Shown here: piece after piece, positions 12,421-23,532 of the stretch
How the letters are laid out: the number at the start of each line of letters is the position of its first letter
Position numbering within the stretch: position 1 is the stretch's first letter
Source of the DNA: Climacium dendroides
Taxonomy: Eukaryota > Streptophyta > Bryopsida > Hypnales > Climaciaceae
DNA length: 64,000 nt
NCBI GenBank assembly: GCA_950106755.1
Contig: OX467086.1
Coordinates: forward strand, 15,084,001 to 15,148,000
Direction: 5' to 3'
Notes under the pieces: generated by a model
What the model saw: the letters and a program-made list of their open reading frames with translations, nothing else
What the model was told of the DNA's origin: nothing
Database searches by the model: none
Translations under genes and position numbers: made by a program

Positions 12421-12700
12421 AAGGTAGGTACACCGAAATCCACCACTTTTTGCTATTAAGACTATTTTCTATTATTAAACTGGTCAAATTTTCATATGTT
12501 TTTGTTGGCGAGTGAAAGGAGGTTCCAACACACCAGAGAACATGGCATTTGGATACTGTATGCAAAAGTTATTAAGGAACAAAGTTTGGTTCTAAAAGCG
12601 TTTCTTCCACATAGGTACAGAACTGATTTTGGAGATGTATTGTACATATAGTATAGATGGCGGTTTAAGGTCAGTGGCACATTTGGGTGTACCTACCTTA
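12421..12700. mobile_element. Small element with AAGGTAGGTACACC inverted termini
   Basis: The left end AAGGTAGGTACACC is inverted at the right end as GGTGTACCTACCTT (14 bp, exact). The 280-bp interior, with words such as TGAAAGGAGGTTCCAACACA and TATGCAAAAGTTAT, recurs as an inverted pair at 31086-31615. No reliable target duplication is visible. It is probably a MITE of undetermined superfamily; the open frame inside is not credible coding sequence. Confidence 0.6.
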
Positions 12701-13900
12701 TTCTTTTCTTACCTTTGAAATGAAATGTTTTTTTGGGTGCCTTCAGAGAAAAGAGAAAAAAAACAAAAAAACAAACTTAAATTAAAAAAAATGGACTAGA
12801 TTCACAAGACCAGATGCCTTGAAATGGGAGGACCCTCTCCTTGTTGGAGACTTCGTCTCTTGGTTTGATGTAAGGTAGTATGGCCTTAAAGTGACCATTT
12901 ACCAGCTGGCCCCCCTTTTTTAAGGTTTCCATGAACAGAAATATTTTTGGATCATTTTTCAGAAAAAGAAAAATGGATGTGGAACGTTACACAAGTGGTT
13001 TCATATTTTTTGAATCATTTTTGAATTACTTATGAACTTTTAAAAAAAACCTTGTTGTAGGCACCTATTTGTGACCCTAGGTCTTTTAAAAATCCGACCA
13101 CTTGCAACTTCTAAAGTGATTTGAGTAAATGAAGGCCAACAATTGGCTCTTACAATAAATAATGTTTTTCTCTCGATTCTCTCAATGGCTTGAGAGGTCT
13201 ATGTAAGGACCACCTATTATCTATTTTAGACCCAAATATAGGGGCGATTTGAAGAGGCCGCTCGCTTTTAGAACAGACTACCTTACTATTTCTCCTATCA
13301 ATGGAAATTGTCTATTTGTTAAAAAAAAATGGCAAGACACCAAACCTATCTACAAATTGGGCCTAACATGAGGAATTTTGTGTTCTGAAGGGCAATTGTG
13401 AAAAAAAAAGTTTCCTATTTTGTGTCTTGTTAATTCTATGTTTGTCACCTTTCCTAGTAAATTTGTAGCTACTAAGGTAAAACAACTCATTGTGGTAAGA
13501 TGACCCATATGGATACCTAGGAAATGACCCCATTATGATTTTTTTTAGTATGTGAGATTTGGACCACAGTATATGTCTCACGTGACAGTAATGGAGTGAT
13601 CAGTGATCATCTTATGGATTCAAATTTTGTCGGTTCTGGGGTAGTCTACAGACTCTTTGGGGCCACGATGCCTTGAACACTTCAAAAATTCATAGCAAAT
13701 TCATACTTTGTCAAAAAAAAAAAAAAAAAATTCAATTGCTCTCATTGTTTCTCACACTTCTTTTTATTTGGGAAAAAATTGAAAATTTTTAGCAACTGCA
13801 TGAGGCCGAACTCCTAATTCTAACCCCAATAGGTTGTTTTACCTTAATTTGAAAATATGAATTCAAAATTTGCAAATTTCATTGAGTGTGGCAAATGAAA
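12701..13900. other. Intergenic DNA, no gene seen
   Basis: AT-rich with homopolymer runs, including 17 consecutive A at about 13714-13730. No gene, RNA or element recognised. Confidence 0.5.
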
Positions 13901-14240
13901 AAAATTCCTGTGTTTTCCCCAGGGGTAAACTCACCCTTGACGGAAATGACGGAAATGGTCATTGTGACTAACGAAAAAACTCTGTCGGTGTAAAATCATC
14001 CTCACCGACGAATGAGAAAGTCACCAAAGAAATAAGTATGGCAGCCTCGAAAAACGAGCGATGTCCCGAATGACGCACATCTGTCCACCTGCCGTTGGTG
14101 CCTTCTTCGTAACCCCATCTCTCATCAAAAGCCGTGCCCTGCCCAGAGTCAAAAATCTTCGTTGGGGGGCTGCCCAACTGCCCAAGCACCTGCCCCACCC
14201 ACCCCGAGTAGCATCGACACGTGTGTTTCCACTTGGAGTT
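13900..14240. other. Isolated patch of more balanced base composition
   Basis: This stretch contains several CG dinucleotides and CCCAACTGCCC-type words and stands out from the AT-rich surroundings. Open frames of 76 and 85 codons overlap here on opposite strands. Neither resembles a known protein and neither has convincing flanking splice sites. It may be a fragment of a promoter, untranslated leader or gene copied into repeat-rich DNA. Confidence 0.35.
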
Positions 14241-15154
14241 TCAATGTTAAATCTTGGTAAATCCGAACCTCCACAAAACCCACTTTACCATACGTTACAA
14301 TATAGTTCAGTAGTTTAGTAGCTTGAATTGGATTTCTTGACTTTCAACACTTTTTTTTTTCATTTTTAGACACTCCTACTTTTGGATTGGTTTTTTGTAT
14401 TCATGAGTTAATATGCAAATTTCTTTTAGATTTTTTCAAATAATTTTTGAATATTCAAAATTAACAACAATGAATTTTTTTTTAGATTTTCAGAAATAGT
14501 TGTACAATTTTAAAAAATTTAGACACAATCCAAATTTTCCCTACTTATTTTTGAAACTGACCTACATATACAGCAGATACATAACAATGCATCTTTCATT
14601 CTTGTTAGGCAAGTGAAAGTTTGAGATAGGTACGTAGACAAGCCTATGAACACCCTCAATTAGGATTTGGATATCTTGGGACCAATTCCAAGGAAGGCAC
14701 ATATTTTTTTAGAGGTGTGTGCTTGTTTCACACATCAAATCCAAGTGGAATTATAATTTTCGGATTAAAATTGTAATGTTTGTGAATTTTAGAAGTGGTC
14801 AACCTTGAAATTGCAAAATTGTCCATAGAGTGGAGTCATAAATACTCCCATAAACACCCCATAACCGCCCTACTATGTATTTATTGGCACTAAAGTTTCC
14901 ACTAATCAAGGATTCACATGTTACCCATTTTGGCATCAATTTATTGATTTTGTTAAAATCTTGAAGGGATTTGCATATTTTTTGGACAGATTTGGATATT
15001 TGAAAGAATGGAATTGGCACCAAAAGTAGGCTATGGAATTATGCAACAAACAAAATTGGACTCACCTACCTAAGTGTCACATTTCATTTGTATCAAAAAA
15101 AGAAGTTTGAGCTAAATTATGTTGTTGTGTTCACACCTAAGCAATTGGTTTTGA
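14241..15154. other. Intergenic DNA, no gene seen
   Basis: AT-rich, with no recognisable gene or repeat family. Confidence 0.5.
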
Positions 15155-15460
15155 GGGCCAACAATTACAAAATTAGATTGTGCTTTGAGACTAGCCTTGG
15201 ATTTTCAATTGAATTGGAACCAATTCAATCCTTCCATCATCTATTAGGGTCAACAATTGTGAAATTAGATCTTGCTACGCAAACTTTGATGATGGTCAAT
15301 GGAATTGCAAAATTAGATTGTGCTTTAAAATTAGCCTTGGATGTGTTCAATTGAATCGAAACCAATTCAATCTAGCCTCCCATTGTGCAATAAGGTCAAC
15401 AATTGTGAAATTAGATCCTCCTACAAAAGTTTTGATGATGATTAATGGAATTGGAAACTA
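15155..15460 (+). repeat. Tandem array, unit about 143 bp, two copies plus part of a third
   Basis: The words AACAATTGTGAAATTAGAT, TTTGATGATG and AACCAATTCAATC recur in the same order at about 143-bp spacing. The open frame running through it is a by-product of the repeat. Confidence 0.7.
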
Positions 15461-15924
15461 GTGCAATCTTTTAATAAAATTTTGATGTTTAATATAGTGA
15501 GAGCTTTAATATTTGATCCTTTTCCAATCTAAGAAAATTATAGAGACATGAATGACTTTAATGACATTGTAATTGTGATGTTCAATTGTTAATGCATCAA
15601 GATCAAAAACTAATTTGCAAGCATAGTTGTTAATAGTGAATTGTTGTTGATCATCAAAAAATGTAAGTTTCTTTTTGACCCGCAGTAGTAATCCCTTGAT
15701 AGTTGAGGTGAATTACAATTTAGGGTTGATGAGATTCGCATCAACATTGGTAGGATTGGAAGGCATGGCAGACAAATCATTGCTTTCATCTATTGAATCT
15801 TGCATTATCAATTTTCAAAAGTAGTTGAAGTACAAAGAAAAAAAGATGCTTCTTAAAGATTGAAGTTTTTTCAAAACTAGTATAATTATAGAATTGGTCT
15901 CAAACCACAACAATATGAAACACC

Positions 15925-16185
15925 ACTGTCATGGACTTCAAATCTTCATTTTTGACTAATTTCATGTTTTGTAATATCCCACAAAGACGCTATCATAAAC
16001 TTCAAATCTACATTCTTGACTAATTCAATATCTTGTAATATCCCACAAAGCTGCTATCAAGGACTTCAAATCTTCATTTTTACTAATTCAAATATCCGTA
16101 ATACCCCCAACAAAGATGCTATCATGGACTTCAAATCTTCATTTTTGATTGATTCAATATCTTGTAATACCCCCACAAAGAGCAC
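15925..16185 (+). repeat. Tandem array, unit about 65 bp, four copies
   Basis: Four diverged copies of a unit centred on GGACTTCAAATCTTCATTTT, TTCAATATCTTGTAATA and CCCACAAAG lie immediately left of the GC-richer gene island. Confidence 0.75.
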
Positions 16186-16329
16186 AAAGAGCAGTTGTTT
16201 TTAGTTACTTATGCACATTTTCGTTATGATCCGGGAACGGGCAGATATGTATGGACCTTTCGCGTCTGCCCAGAAATTCTGCCCGAAACAGAAGATTCAA
16301 GGCCGTCTCGACTCGGAGCACTAAATCGT

Positions 16330-17262
16330 GCAAGTGATTGGAAAGGCGCGAGAATGCCAGGTTTTGCCGTCTGATCGCACAGTGCAATACTCTCGCCAAC
16401 TGGGTTTCTCTGAGTTTCGTGTTCAAACCCCAAATTTCAAGCTACTTTTGTTGCTATTTTCAAGCTATATTGTGGCCATTTTCAAGTTTTGTTGCGCTTA
16501 TACCATTCAGCAGTGGTTGCTGTTGCGATTCGAAGTAATGGCGAAGAAGATTGGTAGGAAAGTCAAAGTTTGATTGGTTCCGTCAATTCCTCGAGGTATG
16601 AATCACTCTTTGGTGTGGATTAGAGTTCAGTAATGGTGGGAGTGTTTCGCCTTTTCTGTACAAAACAGAGCTTCTTTAATAGCGGCGCAGTTTGATTGCT
16701 TCATGATCCTGCTTTAATCAGTGATTGTTCCGTTTAGGTTTAGTTCTTTGGTAGTCCTCTGTCCCACGCAGCTCTGTTCTCTGTCCTCTTGTTCCTTTGG
16801 TAGTTCTTTGTTTCATCACATGGGATGTAGGTATGTACCTTCAAGGGTTTCACGGTTTGAGCTCACGGTTTCTTGCCTTCTTGACAGCTTCTAGTGCTCT
16901 CCATTCACTGTTGGTTCTGGAGCATCTTGCGATTTTTTTGTTACACTCCAGCTGTGACGGAGTTTTGGTTTCGGCATTTGAGTGTACAGAAAAAGGTTTG
17001 CGTGAAGACCGCCATGGAGAATGTTACATGAATTGAGGCAAGGACAGGAGCTGAGGGATCCCAGCCATTGAACTTGACTGTTCTCTTGGAAAGTCGAAGG
17101 AATGTGAAGTATTTTAGACAATGTTACAAGTGCGTTTGAGTGTACAGAATGACGCTTGCACATGTGATTATCATCGCAACAATCGCACTGTCGTGACATG
17201 TGATTTTTGTCACGAAGAGGTTGAATCTGAACTATAAGTAATCACAGGTTTAAGTCATTATC
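16330..17262 (+). other. Possible 5' part of a plus-strand transcription unit
   Basis: Composition changes sharply from AT-rich to balanced near 16200. A short ATG frame (MAKKIGRKVKV then stop) precedes a good splice-donor signal, CTCGAG then GTATGAAT, near 16595. These features would fit a leader exon for the small ORFs at 17263-17695. I cannot assign a start site or confirm transcription. Confidence 0.3.
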
Positions 17263-17394
17263 ATGGCTAGAGATTGCATATTGTTGGGGAAGATTCTTTT
17301 CCACGGCCTGATCTGGTCGTCTGCTTATCTGCTGGTGGGGATAATGATGACCGTTCCGCTTATTCACCGAACTTTGGGACTCTTGTTCACCTGA
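17263..17394 (+). CDS. Small ORF (43 aa) with one membrane-like segment
   Basis: The frame starts MARDCILLGKILFHGL and continues with a hydrophobic stretch of about 20 residues (roughly 15-35, containing SSAYLLVGIMMTVP), then stops with TGA. It has a true ATG and coding-like codon use compared with its surroundings. A second ATG frame begins two bases after the stop. I do not recognise the family. It could be a genuine short membrane peptide, an upstream ORF of the following frame, or a chance frame in a non-coding transcript. Confidence 0.3.
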   Translation: MARDCILLGKILFHGLIWSSAYLLVGIMMTVPLIHRTLGLLFT

Positions 17395-17395
17395 A

Positions 17396-17695
17396 ATGAA
17401 TGAAATAATCAAGGCTGCTGTTATGCTCATTTCCAATCCAGAAATGGTGGCTGCTTATGGGAAGAGCGTCCATCACATTGAGGTACATGCTTTCTCACGA
17501 GTATTCTCAGATAATCTTCTGTCATAATACTGTTTTATGATTGCAACATGTTGCCTTGAAACAATCAGAGCCAGTTGTTGTCTGCATTTATCAGTACTGG
17601 TCATCGTTCTCATTTCTTTGTTTAATAACTCTTTACACTGTAATCGTATTAGCAGGTTCCTTTGTTTCTAGGAGTCGCATGAACAAAGTACCTGA
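17396..17695 (+). CDS. Small two-exon ORF (36 aa), function unknown
   Basis: The frame begins at an ATG two bases after the stop of the preceding small ORF. The first exon (17396-17482) encodes 29 residues starting MNEIIKAAVMLISNPEM and ends at a plausible donor, ATTGAG then GTACATGC. A good acceptor, TTTGTTTCTAG at 17671, opens an exon that continues in phase for seven codons to TGA. The helix-like, alanine-rich composition looks like protein, but the product is very short. It may be part of a longer gene whose other exons I have not found. Function unknown. Confidence 0.28.
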
Positions 17696-17699
17696 GATC

Positions 17700-18971
17700 T
17701 GACACTGAGCTGTGGTTGTGATTGTTCAAGTCATGTGGTGGTGAAGGATCTCCTAACAGAATGAGAAGGAGATGGTTGTACCCTTAGCTCCTATATCGAC
17801 TTATGGGCATTGTTTCCATCATTCTCGACGGCAAATAGGAGGCGCTCTTCTAAAAGAATCTGAACGTGCACACAAGTCAGCATGTCGAAACGCCAGTTTT
17901 ATTATTGAAGATCCAACTAACGTACCTTTGAGAGCATCTTCACAGAGCAGAGAAAACTGCTTCGTTTGGAGCTCTTTTTTAATGTGAAGGTCGCTTTGTC
18001 AGATGAAATCAAACTGCAGACAACAGAGAAATAATCTCCAAGAGTCCCACATGTATGGGTGCACCTGATGCAGACACATAATTTTCTGGGGATCTTTTTT
18101 TCGCGAATCATTTTTGTTTATCTGCCAAAAATGAGACAGTGTGATCGTTGTTAAGCTGTTACTACAGCGAAGACAACAAACAATTAGCGTGTGTATTGTG
18201 GAGCTGAGAAGGCGGGACGAGTTTAGAGAAGACTACTTCAAGTTGTGAGCATTACTACAATCCCAGTTAGTACCTTCTGTGGAATCTGGCGTGGATTGTC
18301 TTAGTTACAGTGTGATACATCAGATCTAGTCCAGAAGATTCCAGAAAGTAGTCAACCGAAAACGAAAATATGAATTCCAGGTGCAATGTCGGGTGCATAA
18401 GCTCAACTTGCTCTCTAGAGAATTGTGAGCATAGACTTTGATTATTACATCTGTGTAAGAATCGTAGTGTGGATTTTTATCTATACTTTATATCCATAAA
18501 TTTTGTATACCTCGTACAACTTCTTGAATATCTTCTACTGGTGGGGCACGTTCTGCATTTGTAAGGTACGTACGAATGTTTTCGAAACCTAACCGTGCCG
18601 CTATTTCGGGATCCTGATGGAATTGCTTTGGCGGTAGCAGCTTTCTTATTTTTCTGGCTCGCAGATCTGCAGAGCTTGTTCGCTAATCGTTGGTAAGAAT
18701 GTCGCAGGTCCAGGCTAAGTTATCACTTGCAAGTGAAGTACCTTAGAATTATTCAGTGTCCTTATCAACCGTTGTCTGAAATTTAGTTAGTTCAGCACAA
18801 AAAATCTGGTTCAGGGGTAGAAAAGTCTTACACTGCAGATGTTTGATTTCTACAGCAACTCATGAGTGAAAATTGTAGCGGTCGCTTATTATCACCAATC
18901 CACTGCTACTGACAACTCAAAGCCAACACTTATCGCATTAACAATTGTGTTACTAAAGTTTGTGAAGAGGA
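17700..18971. other. Gene-island spacer, nothing assigned
   Basis: Balanced composition with several short frames on both strands, none convincing. It could hold the 3' untranslated parts of the plus-strand unit on the left and of the minus-strand membrane-protein gene on the right. Confidence 0.4.
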
Positions 18972-21913
18972 TTAAGGAGGCAATGGATCATGGGGCTGGT
19001 CGTGAATTTCAATTTCATCCACCTCCTCGATGGGGCTGCTCCTTTGCAGTTCCCGCACATTGATGATAGTACTGTCTTCTGGCAGGGGTGGACTCATGGG
19101 TCGCCTCAAGTGACTTGCCAGGCTTTGTCCCTGCGGCTTTGCGGCCGAGGTACTAGTGCTAGTTGTCCCCGTTGGCTGCGAAGTCTCTGAAGTCTTACAG
19201 ATCCTTGCAATTGCAAGCTGCATCTACAAATCAAATTGCGTCAGCCTGAACAGCTTAACAGAGTGTCACTGCTAGAATTAGCGTTAGATTGATTATGCCG
19301 AAGAATGATTAATTGAGGTTGCTCTCTGTGAGGTAAGCTTCACCTTTTCTCCGTCAGGCTGCTGGACTGCATATATGACCTCCGTGGGGTCACTCAACAG
19401 GGGCTTACTGTTGGCACTTGAGGCAACCTGGGCGGCCTGTCGTTCATGGGGTACCACTTGGTTGATGACGCGTGCTCGCATGGCCCGTGGAGATAAACCA
19501 ATAATTTGTATGCCCTGTTGATATTGCAAGTTATAATTTCATTTTAAAATAGCAGATTAATGCAAGATTACTTGTTGCCTTTATTGTAGACAGAATGATT
19601 GGCTATGAACTTCATTCCTGCTTAGCAATGTGTTCCTACTGATCTGATCTTCACAGAAAACAATAAGGTAGTGATGCCGTTAGGGATCCGATCCCCTCGT
19701 GTACGGACCCTGTTACTAATAGCCACTCATCTATTCATGCACTTGGTTGGACTTATCACACTTGGTTGGACTTGGCTGCATGCTTATGGCCACCCATCCT
19801 TGAATGGAATTGGGGTGGTGTGCTGTCACTTATAACTTTACACTTTGAAATTGCGTTAACTAGTGATAAAGATTTGATTTCAAAGATCTCTCCACAACTC
19901 TATACATCTTCCAAAAATCTTTACTCCTACGTATGTTAAAATGCTTCAACTGACTCAAATTGTATTCTCTACCTGAAATTGATGTGCCATAAGTATGGTT
20001 GTCAAGCAGTTAAGAGATAGGGAGCGAAGGAGCACGTACAAGGGGCCGTAAGTGCGGGTCTTCCACATTGGCAACCGGAGAAACTTGTGTCGAGGGCCAG
20101 TTGGCGATAATGTGGCCTTCATCGTCTGCCATGGGCATTCTCGACACTTTCACCACCATTACTGCCACGAAGATCTGGTGAATGTGCATCACACTTAACA
20201 TTCTTTACGTACTACTTTGGATTGGATTCACTTCAGGAACACCACCCGTAACAGCAAGTGCAAACATACCTTTATTATTACATCAGTGGGAAAGGCAGCA
20301 TTATACTGTAGTGGCTTACGAGTGATGAATTGACCCACCTGGTAAGAGAGCAGAATGCAGTACAACACAAGGGGTGCAGCACAGGCATATCGTTTGCACG
20401 GTTGCTGTTTCGCATACACGGAGATGGAGAGCAGCGACAACGAAATTTGTGCAATGGAGTACTGTCACATCACAACACGAGATCCTAAAATACACACCTG
20501 TCTTGCATACATGCGAAGAAGGATTTCGCAATTTCAACACTACATGGAAATTCACCCCGAAACTTGATTCAGAGAGCACCAACAGAATCAATAGAAATCT
20601 GTCCGAACCAAGTCGTCCAAACCACCATAAATCTGTTTACTCAGGGTGCCTTTTCTTGTTCTGGAAGCACACAAATCATTCAACTCAGAGGAGACCAAGG
20701 CTGTGGTTAGCAATATACCAAGGAGGGAATGTAGCCCCGAGAGCAGATAAAGGCAACAAGCTCCACAGCTCGGTTCAGCATCATGGGATACAAATGCCAT
20801 GGGAAATAGCTTGCGGTGAACAGCTGGTAACACAGCACTCCCACGATCTCTATCTGCAGCCACCATTCACAGTCCCCAAATTTCAGAGCATAACATCTAA
20901 GGTAGAGGATACTTAAAATGCTTAAAAGTGACGGTAATAGTATCCTCTCTTTGACGGCTAGTACACCATAACCCTTCTTCCTCTTTTCAGAGACAGGGTG
21001 CGTGATATTCATGGATTAAAACTCTATCAACTAGAGGGGTAGCAATGGAGATATCCGATAAGTACTCAGTGAGTCTCAAGCGGAGTTTTTCACCAATTCC
21101 AGACTCCGTGCAGAGTTTGATCAAAAGTTTGGAATCTCGTACCCTATTCACTGATGTTGTGTTTGCGATGCTTGACGAATATCTCAATTGACAATGACCA
21201 ATACAATAGTATTTTCAAACCTGCAGATGCATTATACTACTTCCGGGTGACCCAAGCATCCGAAGCATGTGAAATTCTTCACGCACTCGATGGAATTTGA
21301 GAGGTTACCAGATCTACAGAGACGAGGAAGGCAAACAGAGCCACCACGTATTTGTGAGTGAGGATGATCTGCTGATATTGCGAGGAGTCTGGCTGCTGGG
21401 ATGAGGGTCGCCTCCGCCAAACATTGAACCTCCATGATGTCGGCATTGGCCTCCAATTAACAGGGTGTCCACCCTCAGTCAATTAAATGCCAAGCCGAAA
21501 CAGGAATTTTCTTGCAAATCCTTGTATGGCATGTCATCAGGCTCACTTGAAAACAATACGAACTTTCCGAAATCATGCATGGCTCCTGCAACCACCACAG
21601 CTAAGAGACTGCAATGTTGTCCCCTGTTTTGGAATGCAGGCATCCTGACGATTTGGAATCAGCGATGGTTCATCTACTTGACACCGATCTCAGATCATGA
21701 TTTTCAAGGAAAATTTTGTTTTGGTTTAGGGTAAGTTGCATGTTCAGTTATTTAATGTAGAGATCGAAGGCTTCCAGGTGAAGACGATAGCAAATGAAGG
21801 GGGGTTAGTGAAAGTGGAAAGGGATACAGAAAGGTGTTGGTGGTGACTTAGAATACCAAACAACCGATAACTATAACCGCCAACCGTTGTCTCCCAGGAA
21901 AAAGTCCATCCAT
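18972..21913 (-). CDS. Multi-exon gene for an unidentified multi-pass membrane protein (model, about 376 aa)
   Basis: I assembled nine exons by splice signals and frame: 21857-21913, 21547-21600, 21309-21368, 21023-21103 (weakest), 20719-20853, 20270-20461, 20040-20174, 19344-19514 and 18972-19217. Every exon is a multiple of three and every intron is phase 0, which strongly supports the main exons. The start ATG opens a short signal-like segment, MDGLFPGRQRLAVIVIGCL. Hydrophobic segments follow: HKYVVALFAFLVSVDL, IEIVGVLCYQLFTASYF, YSIAQISLSLLSISVYA, RYACAAPLVLYCILLSYQ and IIKIFVAVMVVKV. The last third is hydrophilic and rich in Ser, Thr, Pro and acidic residues, so it is probably a cytosolic tail. 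I do not recognise the family. Exon 2 could begin at 21585, and exon 9 could begin at 19223. Opposite-strand frames here are shadows. Confidence 0.6.
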
Positions 21914-23532
21914 GCATTCAATTTTGAACTTCAGTTCTTTCAGCAATCTGGCAACTGAAGTCTACGGTGACTGTTTCGTGCAAAATTCGCAGTTTCCAGG
22001 GCAATACAAGTGCGTGCACTCATTCACTTCCACCTCAGTTACCAAAGGTTGGAAAGGTTTCCGAGTTGGGTGCAACCAGGTTCGTCGTGGCAGTTTTCTC
22101 GGCTTTTTTACTTCAGCAGTGGCCTATTATACCTGCTCATAATGAAGTGTACAAACCTCAACAAAAAAACGCCTTTTGAAGCAATCATTCACCATACGTT
22201 TCGCATTGACTTCACTGATTTATCCCGTTAGTTTGGCCACAAAATTAGTGTCCCCTGTAAAATCAGTGTCACAACAAGTTTGTTGTGAAAATTCGAGTAA
22301 TAGGGTAGTATTTCAGCCTGCACTAAGTTAAAAGAGCATTACTTTTGGTAAAAAAGTGGCACAAGCACTAATAGAAAGAATCAGTTTAGTGTAGATGAAA
22401 GGTAAATGTGAACTCAGAAATTGACTCAAGAAAAAATAAGATGGTCAACTTTGGAATGGCTTTCATACAAATAGTCCTCAAGCATTCGTAACGGGGATAC
22501 CGTAGCACCTAGGAATCAGCCCTGATGCCCTGAATCTTAAGAATTAATCCACAATGGGCATTCTCTCATTCATTATAATAAAGATACATGCGAGGAACGT
22601 AAGTTATTTTAAAAAGAATCCAATGCGAGCTTGAATGTACAGTACAAGGTTGTATACGAGTGAGCCAAAATAAAGCATTGAGAGTGTTACGGTTGCAATC
22701 AGACAGTGTTCACCACTGAGCCATAACATTATGAAGCAAGTCAAGAAGCTCCTCAAGTAAAATGGCTATGCAGGGGCAGAACTTGCATTTCGAGCAATGC
22801 TGATGTTGTATCAATTACATTCTGACCCAGGAAACTAGGTCTCACCCTCTTACAAATTACCCTCCCATTTAGGGCCTTCACACTAAGGTTGCAGGGAACA
22901 CGTACCCACAGTTTTAATCATCCATAGAGCGGCAGCTCCTGCTGCTATTTTAATAATCACGTCCTTGGATTGGATATCTAAATTTGAAGACCTGAAGGAC
23001 CAAGTCAGGTCTGTCACAGGGTCGAAGTACAGGCGCTCCGGCCCGGCCCGGCCCGGCCCTGCCCTGCCGTGACAGAAGGTACTAAAGTAGTGTACGTGTA
23101 TATCCAGCTCCCAAAAGTAATGGAACTTCAAGGGGGCAACAGTAGAATTCGAAAGTTACAACATAATAACTCCCTCTACACTTAAAAAAACCTTCTGCCT
23201 ATCACAAGACGGCAGAAGGATTTCGATTCTAGGCGGTCAAAACTGAAAATGTACAGTACATTCAAGTCTACATATCAGGAGTGTTAAGCTAATTAAACCT
23301 CTCATAGTATTTACAACTTCCTTTCCAACACGCCTCGTCTGAGATCTATTTAATTCCTTTGACGTAAAATCAATGAGTCTTGACCTCTAACCACAAGCTC
23401 CTGCTCCCACTCCTGGTGCTATAATACAAAGAGAATCATATCGCAAACAGTCACTGGACAATCAACGCTCTCGTCCTGCTACCATAACTTGCAAGGCAAC
23501 AAGCGAACGCAACCACTGAAGACCTGAGTGTC
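21914..23532. other. Intergenic region between the membrane-protein gene and the receptor kinase gene
   Basis: It holds the upstream region of the membrane-protein gene and the downstream region of the receptor kinase gene. A short GC-rich run of GGCCC-type 5-bp repeats lies at about 23037-23068. A minus-strand frame at 22883-23131 begins at a non-ATG codon and is not convincing. No polyadenylation site could be assigned with confidence. Confidence 0.45.

Noticed and set aside
15925..16185. CRISPR-like regular spacing of repeats
   Set aside because: Units abut without unique spacers; it is an ordinary eukaryotic tandem array.
20374..20916. 180-codon plus-strand open frame inside the 20-21 kb region
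   Set aside because: It overlaps, on the opposite strand, the exons of the minus-strand membrane-protein gene, whose splice signals and phases agree; the plus frame has no domain features.
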